Notes under the pieces: generated by a model
What the model was told of the DNA's origin: nothing
The model's database searches: none
The model's input: the letters and a program-made list of their open reading frames with translations, nothing else
Translations under genes and position numbers: made by a program
Shown: piece by piece, positions 45,093-52,881 of the stretch
Numbering within the stretch: position 1 is the stretch's first letter
Layout: the number at the start of each line of letters is the position of its first letter
Assembly (NCBI GenBank): GCA_050178015.1
Contig: JBFXGM010000027.1
Span: forward strand, 1-64,000
Source: Gaoshiqia sp050178015
GTDB taxonomy: Bacteria; Bacteroidota; Bacteroidia; Bacteroidales; Prolixibacteraceae
Direction of reading: 5' to 3'
Length of the DNA: 64,000 nucleotides

Positions 45093-45728
45093 CTACTTCA
45101 CTTCTCCCAGCCGTTCCAGTTTGTCGGAGGCGGCCATCCCGTTGGGGTTGCAACCGGGCATTCCTTCCGGGACATCCAGTTCAAGCTTCTGGTAATAATC
45201 TACCCATGTCGGAAAAAAATTGCCGGTTTCGGGATCTTTAAAGGTCATTGGGCTCAACTGAAAAATAGAATCCGGTGTAAAAGCATTGTGCACAAACTCG
45301 GAACAATAGTGAGCCGTGTCCGACAAAATGTAGCTGAAATTATACGGTTTGCCAAGCAGGTCCCGGGCCCGCCCCAGCGCTTCAGGAACCGCGCTTTGCC
45401 ATTCAGGCTTCAGCCGGTAGGCAACTACCTCAACCGAATCCTTTTCCGGTTGAAGAAACTCCTGTAACAGCACGCGGCAAGTGCCGCCTTTCGGATCGGC
45501 ATGAAGCACGAAAATGCTTCCGTCAACATGCTCAACCAAACCAACATGCGAAAAGTGTGTTTCAACTTCGGTTTGGGTCACTTTATCAATGGCTTCCGAC
45601 AAATTGCCCGCAGCAGCTCCCCGAAAAAGCAAATCGCCGGGCTGCAGCTGCACTTCCGGCTGTTGGGCATGGCAGTCCGTACCGCCAATAAATGAAATCA
45701 ACATGATGAGTATCTTCAGTTTTTGCAT
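45093..45728 (-). CDS. YiiX/YebB-like permuted-papain hydrolase
   Basis: This 211-residue exported protein has a signal peptide (about 1-22) and an NlpC/P60-like permuted fold. His61 (FSHVGLV) and Cys142 (YCSEFVHNAF) form the likely catalytic pair, with LQPGDLLFRG before them. The family acts on peptide or lipid amide/thioester bonds, and the target is unknown. It faces the Hdr operon tail to tail. arfB lies 11 bases upstream on the same strand, so the two may be cotranscribed. Confidence 0.85.
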   Translation of the reverse strand: MQKLKILIMLISFIGGTDCHAQQPEVQLQPGDLLFRGAAAGNLSEAIDKVTQTEVETHFSHVGLVEHVDGSIFVLHADPKGGTCRVLLQEFLQPEKDSVEVVAYRLKPEWQSAVPEALGRARDLLGKPYNFSYILSDTAHYCSEFVHNAFTPDSIFQLSPMTFKDPETGNFFPTWVDYYQKLELDVPEGMPGCNPNGMAASDKLERLGEVK

Positions 45729-45739
45729 CTTTCGATTCG

Positions 45740-46156
45740 TTAAAAATCAATCCTTCCGCGCCTCGATTTCTTCTCCCCCAGCTGCTTTTTCGATTGTATC
45801 CTTCGTTCAACAGAAGCCCGGGTAGGACGGGTGGCCCTTCGCCTTTTCACCGGCGTGAGTGCCCGCCGGAGCAATTCGTAAAACTTTTCTGTTGCCAGTT
45901 CTTTGTTCCGGAGTTGCGACCGATCTTCCTGGCTCACCACCAGCAACACACCTTCGGAAGTCAATTTCGAAGCAAGCTTTTTCAGCAGCATTTCCTTTTG
46001 TCCATCCGTCAGCAAAGTCGAGTTGGGAATGTCGAAACGCAGCTCCACACGCGAATTTACCTTGTTCACGTTTTGCCCGCCGGGGCCGCTACTCCGCGAA
46101 GTTTGAAACACAAACTCGCTGCTCAGATCTGGGATATGTATTTGCCGGGGCTCCAT
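45740..46156 (-). CDS. arfB: Alternative ribosome-rescue factor (peptidyl-tRNA hydrolase) ArfB
   Basis: This 138-residue release-factor-like protein frees stalled ribosomes. It shows SSGPGGQNVNKVNSRVEL with the GGQ at 26-28, and a basic C-terminal tail (KRRRATRPTRAS ... KKSRRGRIDF) that would enter the mRNA channel. Start 46156 gives MEPRQIHIPD. The longer frame from 46246 is rejected, because the residues before are not family-like and a -7 box lies inside it. Only four bases separate the box from the ATG. Confidence 0.93.
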   Translation of the reverse strand: MEPRQIHIPDLSSEFVFQTSRSSGPGGQNVNKVNSRVELRFDIPNSTLLTDGQKEMLLKKLASKLTSEGVLLVVSQEDRSQLRNKELATEKFYELLRRALTPVKRRRATRPTRASVERRIQSKKQLGEKKSRRGRIDF

Positions 46157-46160
46157 TGGG

Positions 46161-46168
46161 CAAAGGTA
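46161..46168 (-). promoter_or_regulatory. -7 promoter box of arfB, very close to start codon
   Basis: The minus strand reads TACCTTTG, an exact TAnnTTTG match, four bases before the arfB ATG. Transcription would start near the ATG, so the mRNA may be leaderless. Confidence 0.45.
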
Positions 46169-46343
46169 ACAGAAAAACAGATATCCATTTTTCAAATGGA
46201 AAGAATGAAAAGCAGCCCGACAGGTTTCGTCCCAACCACCGTCCACTTACCTGTCCCTATCGGCTGTTTATCGAAATAGAACGTTAAACAACAAAGGTTT
46301 TCGTAAATTCGTGGCAACTGAAAATTCTAAACTTCAATAAACG

Positions 46344-47111
46344 ATGCAATCACACGAAATCGACTACAAAATTATCGGGCACGATGTTCAACTGGTAGAG
46401 GTGGAACTGGACCCGGGCGAAACGGTCATTGCCGAGGCCGGCGCCATGTTGTACATGGAAGACGGTATCAGCTTCGAAGCCAAGTTGGGCGACGGCTCCA
46501 ACCCGCGCGCCGGATTTTTCGACAAACTGCTCACGGCCGGTTCGCGGTTGATTACCGGCGAATCGTTGTTCCTCACGCACTTTGCCAACCAGGGCTGGGG
46601 CAAAAAGCATGTGGCCTTTGCCGCCCCTTATCCGGGCACCATCATTCCGATGGATTTGGCCAAAATGGGTGGGCGGATTATCGTGCAGAAGGATGCTTTC
46701 CTGTGTGCCGCGCTTGGCACCAAAATCTCCATCACCTTCAACAAACGGCTGGGGGCCGGTTTTCTGGGTGGCGAAGGGTTTATCATGCAACAGCTGCAGG
46801 GCGACGGAAAAGCCTTTATCCATGCCGGCGGAACCGTGATTGAGCGCTACCTGAACAACGAAGTACTCCGGGTTGACACCGGATGCATTGTGGCTTACGA
46901 GCCGGGAATCGATTTTAACATTGAACAGTCGGGCGGCTTGCGTTCGATGATGTTTGGCGGCGAGGGCATTTTCCTGGCTACCCTGCGCGGCACCGGAAAA
47001 GTGTGGCTGCAATCCATGCCGATCCGGAAGCTCATCCGCGAACTCAGCCCGGCAGGCGGGAACCAGCGCAAAGAATCGGGCGGCTTCCTCAACCAGTTTT
47101 TGCAGGATTAA
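46344..47111 (+). CDS. AIM24/TIGR00266-family protein
   Basis: This 255-residue cytoplasmic protein is built of beta-helical repeats. Features are GETVIAEAGAMLYMEDGISF (about 28-47), GEGFIMQQLQGDGKAFIHAGG and the C-terminal SPAGGNQRK. It matches the TIGR00266/AIM24 family, which is widespread and of unknown function (the yeast relative is mitochondrial). It lies between arfB and der and is divergent from arfB. Confidence 0.88.
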   Translation: MQSHEIDYKIIGHDVQLVEVELDPGETVIAEAGAMLYMEDGISFEAKLGDGSNPRAGFFDKLLTAGSRLITGESLFLTHFANQGWGKKHVAFAAPYPGTIIPMDLAKMGGRIIVQKDAFLCAALGTKISITFNKRLGAGFLGGEGFIMQQLQGDGKAFIHAGGTVIERYLNNEVLRVDTGCIVAYEPGIDFNIEQSGGLRSMMFGGEGIFLATLRGTGKVWLQSMPIRKLIRELSPAGGNQRKESGGFLNQFLQD

Positions 47112-47126
47112 ACGAAGAGAGGCAGA

Positions 47127-47276
47127 AACAAAAGGCCGCCCAAAAACGACTACCACTCATAAAGGGGCGCTCTGTCCGGCAGCTGCCAGGTCAGGGTCTG
47201 CTTTTCAAGTAGTAAAAGATCCCGAAACAAGTTCGGGATGACTACGAGCTGTCGTTTTTGGGCAGCCTCTTTTGTT
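47127..47276. repeat. Fold-back element with REP-like dyad between AIM24-family gene and der
   Basis: Arms 47134-47150 and 47251-47267 pair at 16 of 17 positions (GGCCGCCCAAAAACGAC) and extend outward with AACAAAA/TTTTGTT. Inside is the dyad ATCCCGAA-ACAAG-TTCGGGAT (47219-47239), a sequence often repeated between genes in Bacteroidota. On the plus strand the right arm is followed by TCTTTTGTTTT, so it may act as terminator for both convergent genes. Confidence 0.7.
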
Positions 47277-47284
47277 TTAGCTTT

Positions 47285-48595
47285 TTATTTCTTCCGGAAG
47301 AAAACCTGGATAGGCACACCCGAAAAATTGAAGTGTTCCCGGATCTGGTTTTCAATATACCGGCGGTAGGGTTCCTTTACGTATTGCGGCAGGTTGGCAA
47401 ACAGCGCGAACGAAGGCGTCGGGCTGGGCAACTGCGTAACGTACTTGATTTTAATGTACTTCCCTTTCAGGGCTGGTGGCGGATATTTCTCAATTGATGC
47501 CAGCAGCACATCGTTCAGCTCAGACGTTTTAACTTTCTTCTGGCGGTTTTGGTACACTTCAACCGCGGTTTCCAGGGCCTTGAAAATACGCTGCTTGGTG
47601 AGCGCCGACATGAAAATGATGGGCACGTCCACAAAAGGGGCAATGCGTTCATGGATCATCTTGGTGAACTCAATGACCGAATGATTGTCTTTTTCGAGCA
47701 AATCCCATTTGTTCACCAAAATCACCACGCCTTTTTTGTTTCGCAGGATCAGGTTGAAAATGCTCACATCCTGTGCTTCCACCCCACGGGTAGCGTCAAT
47801 CAGCAGCAAACAAACATCGGCATCTTCAATGGTGCGCACCGAGCGGAGTACCGAGTAAAATTCCACATCTTCCTTCACCTTCGCTTTTTTGCGCAAACCG
47901 GCCGTATCAACCAGGTAAAAGTCGTGCCCGTATTTATTGTAGCGGGTATTGATGGAGTCGCGGGTAGTACCGGCAATATCCGTTACGATGTTGCGGTCAA
48001 CACCAATCAGTGCGTTAATGAAGGACGATTTCCCCACGTTGGGACGGCCAACGACAGCAAAATGCGGAATGCCCTCTTCTTCCACTTCTTTTTCCTTTTT
48101 CGGAAAGCTGGCCACCACGGCATCCAGCAAATCGCCGGTACCACTGCCATTCATTCCCGAAATGCAATACAGGTTATCGCCCAGTCCCAGCCCGTAGAAT
48201 TCCTGCGCATCCATGATGCGTTGGTTGTTATCCACTTTGTTGACAGCCAGAAACACCGGTTTGGAAACACGGCGTAAAATATGTGCCACCGCCTGGTCCA
48301 GATCGGTTATTCCGTTTTCCACATCCACGGCAAACACGATCACATCGGCTTCCTCAATCGCCAAGTGCACCTGCTTGCGGATTTCCTCTTCAAAAACATC
48401 GTCCGAGTTGATGACATAACCCCCGGTGTCGATCACCGAAAACTCTACACCGTTCCATTGCGACTTACCGTAATTACGGTCGCGGGTGACGCCGGCCATC
48501 TCATCCACTATGGCCTTGCGGCTTTCAACCAAGCGGTTAAACAGGGTTGATTTGCCGACATTCGGCCTTCCTACTATTGCTACTATATTGCTCAT
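47285..48595 (-). CDS. der: Ribosome-biogenesis GTPase Der (EngA)
   Basis: This is a 436-residue GTPase with two G domains (about 3-165 and 175-350). Walker A is GRPNVGKST and GRPNVGKSS, G3 DTGG and DTAG, and G4 NKVD and NKWD. A C-terminal KH-like domain (about 355-436) binds RNA. It matures the 50S subunit. It is downstream of era on the same strand, separated by 148 bases. Confidence 0.97.
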   Translation of the reverse strand: MSNIVAIVGRPNVGKSTLFNRLVESRKAIVDEMAGVTRDRNYGKSQWNGVEFSVIDTGGYVINSDDVFEEEIRKQVHLAIEEADVIVFAVDVENGITDLDQAVAHILRRVSKPVFLAVNKVDNNQRIMDAQEFYGLGLGDNLYCISGMNGSGTGDLLDAVVASFPKKEKEVEEEGIPHFAVVGRPNVGKSSFINALIGVDRNIVTDIAGTTRDSINTRYNKYGHDFYLVDTAGLRKKAKVKEDVEFYSVLRSVRTIEDADVCLLLIDATRGVEAQDVSIFNLILRNKKGVVILVNKWDLLEKDNHSVIEFTKMIHERIAPFVDVPIIFMSALTKQRIFKALETAVEVYQNRQKKVKTSELNDVLLASIEKYPPPALKGKYIKIKYVTQLPSPTPSFALFANLPQYVKEPYRRYIENQIREHFNFSGVPIQVFFRKK

Positions 48596-48650
48596 TGTTT
48601 TCTATGTTTCTATGTTCCGGGTCTCCGGCTGCGGCCTTCACCCTCCTCTA

Positions 48651-48742
48651 AGTTTCAAGTTCCAGGTTTCAGATTCCAGATCAGAAATCGCCTTCTGAAT
48701 ACTGATCACTGAGACTGACTACTGTGACTAATCACTGATGAC
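48651..48742. repeat. Degenerate short-repeat tract between era and der
   Basis: The stretch contains near-repeats TTTCAAGTTCCAGGTTTCAGATTCCAGAT and ACTGATCACTGA-like units (ACTGA/ACTGT repeated about six times). No gene or hairpin with a T-run is seen. The same AACTG-like units recur at 44891 and 45056, so it may be a remnant of one repeat family. Confidence 0.5.
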
Positions 48743-48743
48743 T

Positions 48744-49628
48744 TTATTGGAAATCGTATCCGAAGTTGCCCAGCGCGCGGTCTTTGTCGCGCCAGTCCTT
48801 GGTTACTTTCACGTATAGTTCCATGAATATTTTTTTCTGAAAGAACTCTTCCAGGTCCAGCCGGGCTTCGGTGGCTACTTTTTTCAGCGCCTTTCCCTGG
48901 TGCCCGATAATGATCCCCTTCTGGCTGTCGCGGGCCACGTGAATCACGCAACGCAGGTTCAGCAACTTTGCTTCTTCTTTAAATTCTTCCACTTCTACCT
49001 CAACCGAATAGGGCACTTCTTTTTGATAGTGCAACAAAATCTTTTCGCGAATGATCTCGGTAACAAAAAAGCGTTCGTTACGGTCGGTCAGTTCGTCTTT
49101 GGGAAAGTAGGGCGGTCCTTCGGGCAACAGCTCGATGATCCGGTCGAAGATGGGGGCAATGTTAAACTTTTCGGTCGCTGAAATGGCAAACACGTCAGCT
49201 GCCGGAAGCAGGTTTTTCCAGTAATCGTATAATTCAAGCACCTTTCCCTGGTTCGACAGGTCAATTTTGTTGATGAGCACCATCACCGGCGCATTCGATT
49301 TGCGGATCTTTTCCAGGTATTCGCTGTTCTTGTCGGGCTGCTCCACCACATCGGTCACATACAAAATCACATCGGCATCAATCAAGGCCGTATGCACATA
49401 GCTCATCATCGACTCCTGCAGCTTATAGTTGGGCTTCAGAATGCCCGGCGTGTCGGAATAGACAATCTGAAAATCTTCGCCGCTCACAATCCCCTTGATC
49501 CGGTGCCGAGTGGTTTGCATCTTTTTGGTAATGATTGACAAACGCTCGCCCACCAGGGCATTCATGATGGTAGATTTCCCCACGTTGGGATTTCCAATGA
49601 TATTTACAAAACCGGATTTGTGCGCCAT
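48744..49628 (-). CDS. era: GTPase Era
   Basis: This 294-residue protein has an N-terminal G domain (GNPNVGKST 11-19, G3 SDTPG, G4 NKID) and a C-terminal KH domain (about 205-280, with SQKGIIIGHQGKALKKVATE). It binds the 3' end of 16S rRNA during 30S assembly. Start 49628 (MAHKSGFVNIIG) is the family N-terminus, and the longer frame from 49700 is rejected. It pairs with der as ribosome-assembly GTPases. Confidence 0.97.
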   Translation of the reverse strand: MAHKSGFVNIIGNPNVGKSTIMNALVGERLSIITKKMQTTRHRIKGIVSGEDFQIVYSDTPGILKPNYKLQESMMSYVHTALIDADVILYVTDVVEQPDKNSEYLEKIRKSNAPVMVLINKIDLSNQGKVLELYDYWKNLLPAADVFAISATEKFNIAPIFDRIIELLPEGPPYFPKDELTDRNERFFVTEIIREKILLHYQKEVPYSVEVEVEEFKEEAKLLNLRCVIHVARDSQKGIIIGHQGKALKKVATEARLDLEEFFQKKIFMELYVKVTKDWRDKDRALGNFGYDFQ

Positions 49629-49737
49629 TTGATTATAAATGAAGGTTTTAAAACCGGCGCAAAGATAATCAATTAATTGGAAACTTCGAGGAGGCGACAA
49701 AACTCCCTGAAAATGAAAGCTGAATTATACCTGCTGA

Positions 49738-50493
49738 TTAAAGCCGGTTTTGCAACAGCCTGTCCAGCAGCTCATCCTTGTATTTGGGCGACACCTTCAG
49801 CATGCTCCTGTCGATCGTTTCCACCAGTCCGCCATCTGTTTTTATGTAACGCACCACACAATCGAGGTTCACCAGATGCGAGCGGTGAATCCGGCAAAAA
49901 CCATGTGGCATCAACAGCTGAACAAACTCCAGCAGGGTGCGGCTAATCAATACCGACGTTCCATCCTTGTAAAACACACGGGTATAGTTGCGTTCCCCTT
50001 CGCAGCGCAGGATATCTTTTACTTTGATGATGGCAAAACCATTCATCTCGGGCAGGGCAATAATGGGGTTTACCGGGTCGTACGGCTTTCCAATCTGGTT
50101 GCGCAGGGCAAATATCTCCTGTTTGGTCTGCAAGGGCGGAATTTCACGAATGCGGTCGAGGACTGACTTCACATTTTCGGGCAACACGGGTTTCAGGATA
50201 TAATCGAAAGCCGAATATTTAAAGGCCGTGATGGCATAATCGCTGTAAGAGGTGGTAAAAATCAGCCGGAAATTTACTTCCGGAAGACGGTCAATCAGAT
50301 CGAAACCGGTGCCATCGGGTAATTCAATGTCCAGAAATACCAAATCGGGATTCAGTTCTTCAATCAGTTCCACCCCTTTTTCCATCGAGTCAGCTTCACC
50401 AATAATTTCAAAATCATTGTGATTTTGGCTGACAATACGCGATAACACACGCCTGGCGAGTTGGTCGTCGTCGATTATGATTGTTTTGTACAT
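49738..50493 (-). CDS. LytTR-family response regulator
   Basis: This 251-residue regulator has a receiver domain with acidic pocket Asp8-10, phosphoacceptor Asp55 (FLDIELPDG) and Lys101. A LytTR DNA-binding domain (about 150-250) follows, with FCRIHRSHLVNL. No histidine kinase lies next to it, so it is an orphan or pairs with one elsewhere. Start 50493 gives MYKTIIIDDD; the extension to 50571 is not family-like. It is divergent from tsaB. Confidence 0.92.
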   Translation of the reverse strand: MYKTIIIDDDQLARRVLSRIVSQNHNDFEIIGEADSMEKGVELIEELNPDLVFLDIELPDGTGFDLIDRLPEVNFRLIFTTSYSDYAITAFKYSAFDYILKPVLPENVKSVLDRIREIPPLQTKQEIFALRNQIGKPYDPVNPIIALPEMNGFAIIKVKDILRCEGERNYTRVFYKDGTSVLISRTLLEFVQLLMPHGFCRIHRSHLVNLDCVVRYIKTDGGLVETIDRSMLKVSPKYKDELLDRLLQNRL

Positions 50494-50623
50494 ACCACCT
50501 TTTCTATTTCCGGCATCTAAACTAGTAAAATTTTGGCAGCCATCGCCATGTGTTGATAAATTCCTGAACAAGAGTTCCTTTCTTTACTTATCGGCTTATG
50601 GCCAAAAATCGGGCGAATATCGT

Positions 50624-50631
50624 TATTTTTG
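50624..50631 (+). promoter_or_regulatory. -7 promoter box of tsaB
   Basis: TATTTTTG matches TAnnTTTG, 17 bases before the tsaB ATG at 50649. This position also excludes the longer frame that starts at 50598. Confidence 0.45.
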
Positions 50632-50648
50632 TCCTCAAAATAACCACG

Positions 50649-51368
50649 ATGGCATTTATTTTAAACCTGGAATCTTCCACCGAAATTTGCAGTGTAGCCT
50701 TATCGCGCCATGGGCAACCGGTTGATTTTATGGAAAGTGACGAAGGGCAAAACCACGCCCGTTTACTGAGTGTTTTTGCTCAGGAACTGATGCAACGCAA
50801 CCAACTCAAGTTCGACCAACTGGACGCGGTAGCGGTAAGCAGCGGCCCCGGCTCGTACACCGGCTTACGGATTGGCGTTTCGCTGGCCAAGGGCATTTGC
50901 TATGCCAACCAGATCCCGCTGATTGCTATCAGTCCGTTGCAGGCGATGAGCGCCCATGTGCTGGCGCAACGCCAGGCGCTGGGTCTCCCGGATAGCCATG
51001 AGCTGGTGTTGTGCCCCATGATCGATGCACGCCGCATGGAAGTTTATACCGCCCGGTTCAACGAGCGGCTGGAAGAGATTCACCCTGTATCGGCCGAAAT
51101 AATTGATGAGGGCATCTTCTGCGAAATCGGGCACCAAATACCTGTGGTATATTTTGGGAACGGAGCGGCCAAATGCCAACCGGTAGTGAACCGCCCGAAT
51201 ACCTGGTTTGTTGATGACATACGAACTTCGGCACAGTTTATGTGTAGCTTGTCGCACAAAGCTTATGAAAACAAGGTTTTTGAAGACCTGGCCTATTATG
51301 AGCCTTTCTACCTGAAAGATTTCATCGCCGGTATTTCACAGAAAAACCTGTTAAAGCCATCACATTAA
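50649..51368 (+). CDS. tsaB: tRNA threonylcarbamoyladenosine biosynthesis protein TsaB
   Basis: This is a 239-residue ASKHA-fold protein, partner of TsaD and TsaE in t6A37 modification of ANN-decoding tRNAs. It shows NLESSTEICSVALS (5-18) and SSGPGSYTGLRIGVSLAKGI near 65-84, the TsaB signature. The C-terminal half is short, as usual in this group. It is followed 12 bases later by a DUF3108 gene. Confidence 0.92.
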   Translation: MAFILNLESSTEICSVALSRHGQPVDFMESDEGQNHARLLSVFAQELMQRNQLKFDQLDAVAVSSGPGSYTGLRIGVSLAKGICYANQIPLIAISPLQAMSAHVLAQRQALGLPDSHELVLCPMIDARRMEVYTARFNERLEEIHPVSAEIIDEGIFCEIGHQIPVVYFGNGAAKCQPVVNRPNTWFVDDIRTSAQFMCSLSHKAYENKVFEDLAYYEPFYLKDFIAGISQKNLLKPSH

Positions 51369-51380
51369 ACAAAATAACAG

Positions 51381-52115
51381 ATGAAGAAAATTTTCATACT
51401 CCTACTTGCCTTTGCTGCCGTGGGGGCCACGGCACAACCCATCGAAAAGCTCGAATACAACCTTCGTTACAGTTTTATCCGCGGAGGCAAAGCGGTACTG
51501 CAAGCCAACGAAACCACGTACGATGATCAAAAAGCCATTCACTACCACCTGGAAGGAAACACGGTAGGCCTGGCCGACAAACTCTTTAGCGTACACGACA
51601 TCTATGAAAGTTTCATTAATCCGGATACTTTTCTTCCTTACAAGGCCATCCGGAACGTGAAAGAAAGGCGCTATCGCTATTATAACGAGGTTTTCTTCTT
51701 TAACGACAATGATTCCATATTCAGCCAGCGTTCGGGCGGACGGAATGTGCCCCACAACCTGGTTGATTTTCTGGGGGCCTTTTTCTACCTGAGGCATAAC
51801 CATTACCTGGACCGGCTCGACTTTGGCGAAGAATTTACCATCCCGGTCTTTCATGCCGACAAGCATTTTATGATGACGGCCAAATACCTGGGTACCGAAA
51901 AAATAAAATCGGAAATGGGCGAAAAGGAATGTCACGTGCTGGCTCCCCGCGTGGACAAGGGAAAACTGCTGAAACGCTCGGACGGTCTTAAATTCTACAT
52001 CACCAAAGATGCCGACCGGATCCCCCTGCTGTTGGAGTTTGACATGAACGTAGGCTCCCTGAAATGCGAACTTTACAGCTACGAGAAACGAGGCGTTCAG
52101 CAAATAAAGAAATAG
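51381..52115 (+). CDS. DUF3108-family exported protein
   Basis: This 244-residue protein has a signal peptide (MKKIFILLLAFAAVGATAQ) and a beta-barrel-like mature part. The DUF3108 pattern includes ERRYRYYNEVFFFNDN and PVFHADKHFMMTAKYLGTE. The function is unknown. In other Bacteroidota it also neighbours housekeeping genes. It starts 12 bases after tsaB and ends before the efp promoter. Confidence 0.85.
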   Translation: MKKIFILLLAFAAVGATAQPIEKLEYNLRYSFIRGGKAVLQANETTYDDQKAIHYHLEGNTVGLADKLFSVHDIYESFINPDTFLPYKAIRNVKERRYRYYNEVFFFNDNDSIFSQRSGGRNVPHNLVDFLGAFFYLRHNHYLDRLDFGEEFTIPVFHADKHFMMTAKYLGTEKIKSEMGEKECHVLAPRVDKGKLLKRSDGLKFYITKDADRIPLLLEFDMNVGSLKCELYSYEKRGVQQIKK

Positions 52116-52180
52116 CAACACTCTGAAAGATAGCTGCTTGAATTTTGAATATTACTGCTTTTTAATTGCCTTTATTTTTC

Positions 52181-52188
52181 TATTTTTG
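52181..52188 (+). promoter_or_regulatory. -7 promoter box of efp
   Basis: TATTTTTG matches TAnnTTTG, 36 bases before the efp ATG. A TTG at 52166-52168 is too near to be the -33 element. Confidence 0.45.
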
Positions 52189-52224
52189 CACAAAATTTTG
52201 AAAAACTAAAAACAAAGTCCCAAT

Positions 52225-52794
52225 ATGGCAACTACAGCAGATTTTAAAATCGGAATGACGATAGAGTACAACGATCAACTCTATACGATTATCCAGTTTC
52301 AGCACGTAAAACCCGGTAAAGGCGCCGCGTTTGTGCGTACCAAACTGAAAAATGTAAAAACCGGCAAGGTGATCGAAAACACCTTCAACTCGGGAGTAAA
52401 AGTAAACACGGTACGTGTGGAACGTCGTCCTTACCAATACTTGTACAAAGACGACATGGGCTTCAACTTCATGCACACCGAAACATTCGAGCAGGTTTCC
52501 ATCCCGGAAGGCCTGATCGAGAATGCCGACCTGATGAAAGAAGGCCAAGTCATTGAAATTAACTTTCATGCTGAGCTTGAAACTCCGCTGACCGCCGAGT
52601 TGCCCCCCTTTGTTGAACTGGAAGTAACCGAAACAATCCAGGGTGAAAAAGGAAACACCGCCAGCTCAACCGCCCTGAAGCCGGCAACGCTGGAAACCGG
52701 CGCCGAAATCATGGTCCCGATGTTTATCCAGGCTGGTGAAGTTTTAAAAATCGATACCCGCGACCGCTCGTACAACGAACGCGTAAAGAAATAA
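52225..52794 (+). CDS. efp: Translation elongation factor P
   Basis: This 189-residue factor relieves ribosome stalling at polyproline. The tip loop is HVKPGKGAAF with Lys32 at the place modified in other species. The KOW and two OB domains follow in normal lengths. No epmA, epmB or earP gene is in the window, so the modification system is not seen here. It is a single gene with promoter and terminator. Confidence 0.97.
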   Translation: MATTADFKIGMTIEYNDQLYTIIQFQHVKPGKGAAFVRTKLKNVKTGKVIENTFNSGVKVNTVRVERRPYQYLYKDDMGFNFMHTETFEQVSIPEGLIENADLMKEGQVIEINFHAELETPLTAELPPFVELEVTETIQGEKGNTASSTALKPATLETGAEIMVPMFIQAGEVLKIDTRDRSYNERVKK

Positions 52795-52817
52795 GCAAAA
52801 CCAAACAGACAGAAAAG

Positions 52818-52833
52818 GCTCCCATTCGGGAGC
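52818..52833 (+). terminator. Terminator of efp
   Basis: Stem GCTCCC/GGGAGC with loop ATTC is followed by TTTTTTT, 23 bases after the efp stop. Confidence 0.9.
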
Positions 52834-52881
52834 TTTTTTTGTTTCCGGACTTCCCCTCCCCGCAACCGGCCAGCTTTGATT

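Noticed and set aside
47219..47239. Simple terminator at the ATCCCGAA dyad
   Set aside because: No T-run follows on either strand. It fits better as an intergenic repeat inside the larger fold-back.
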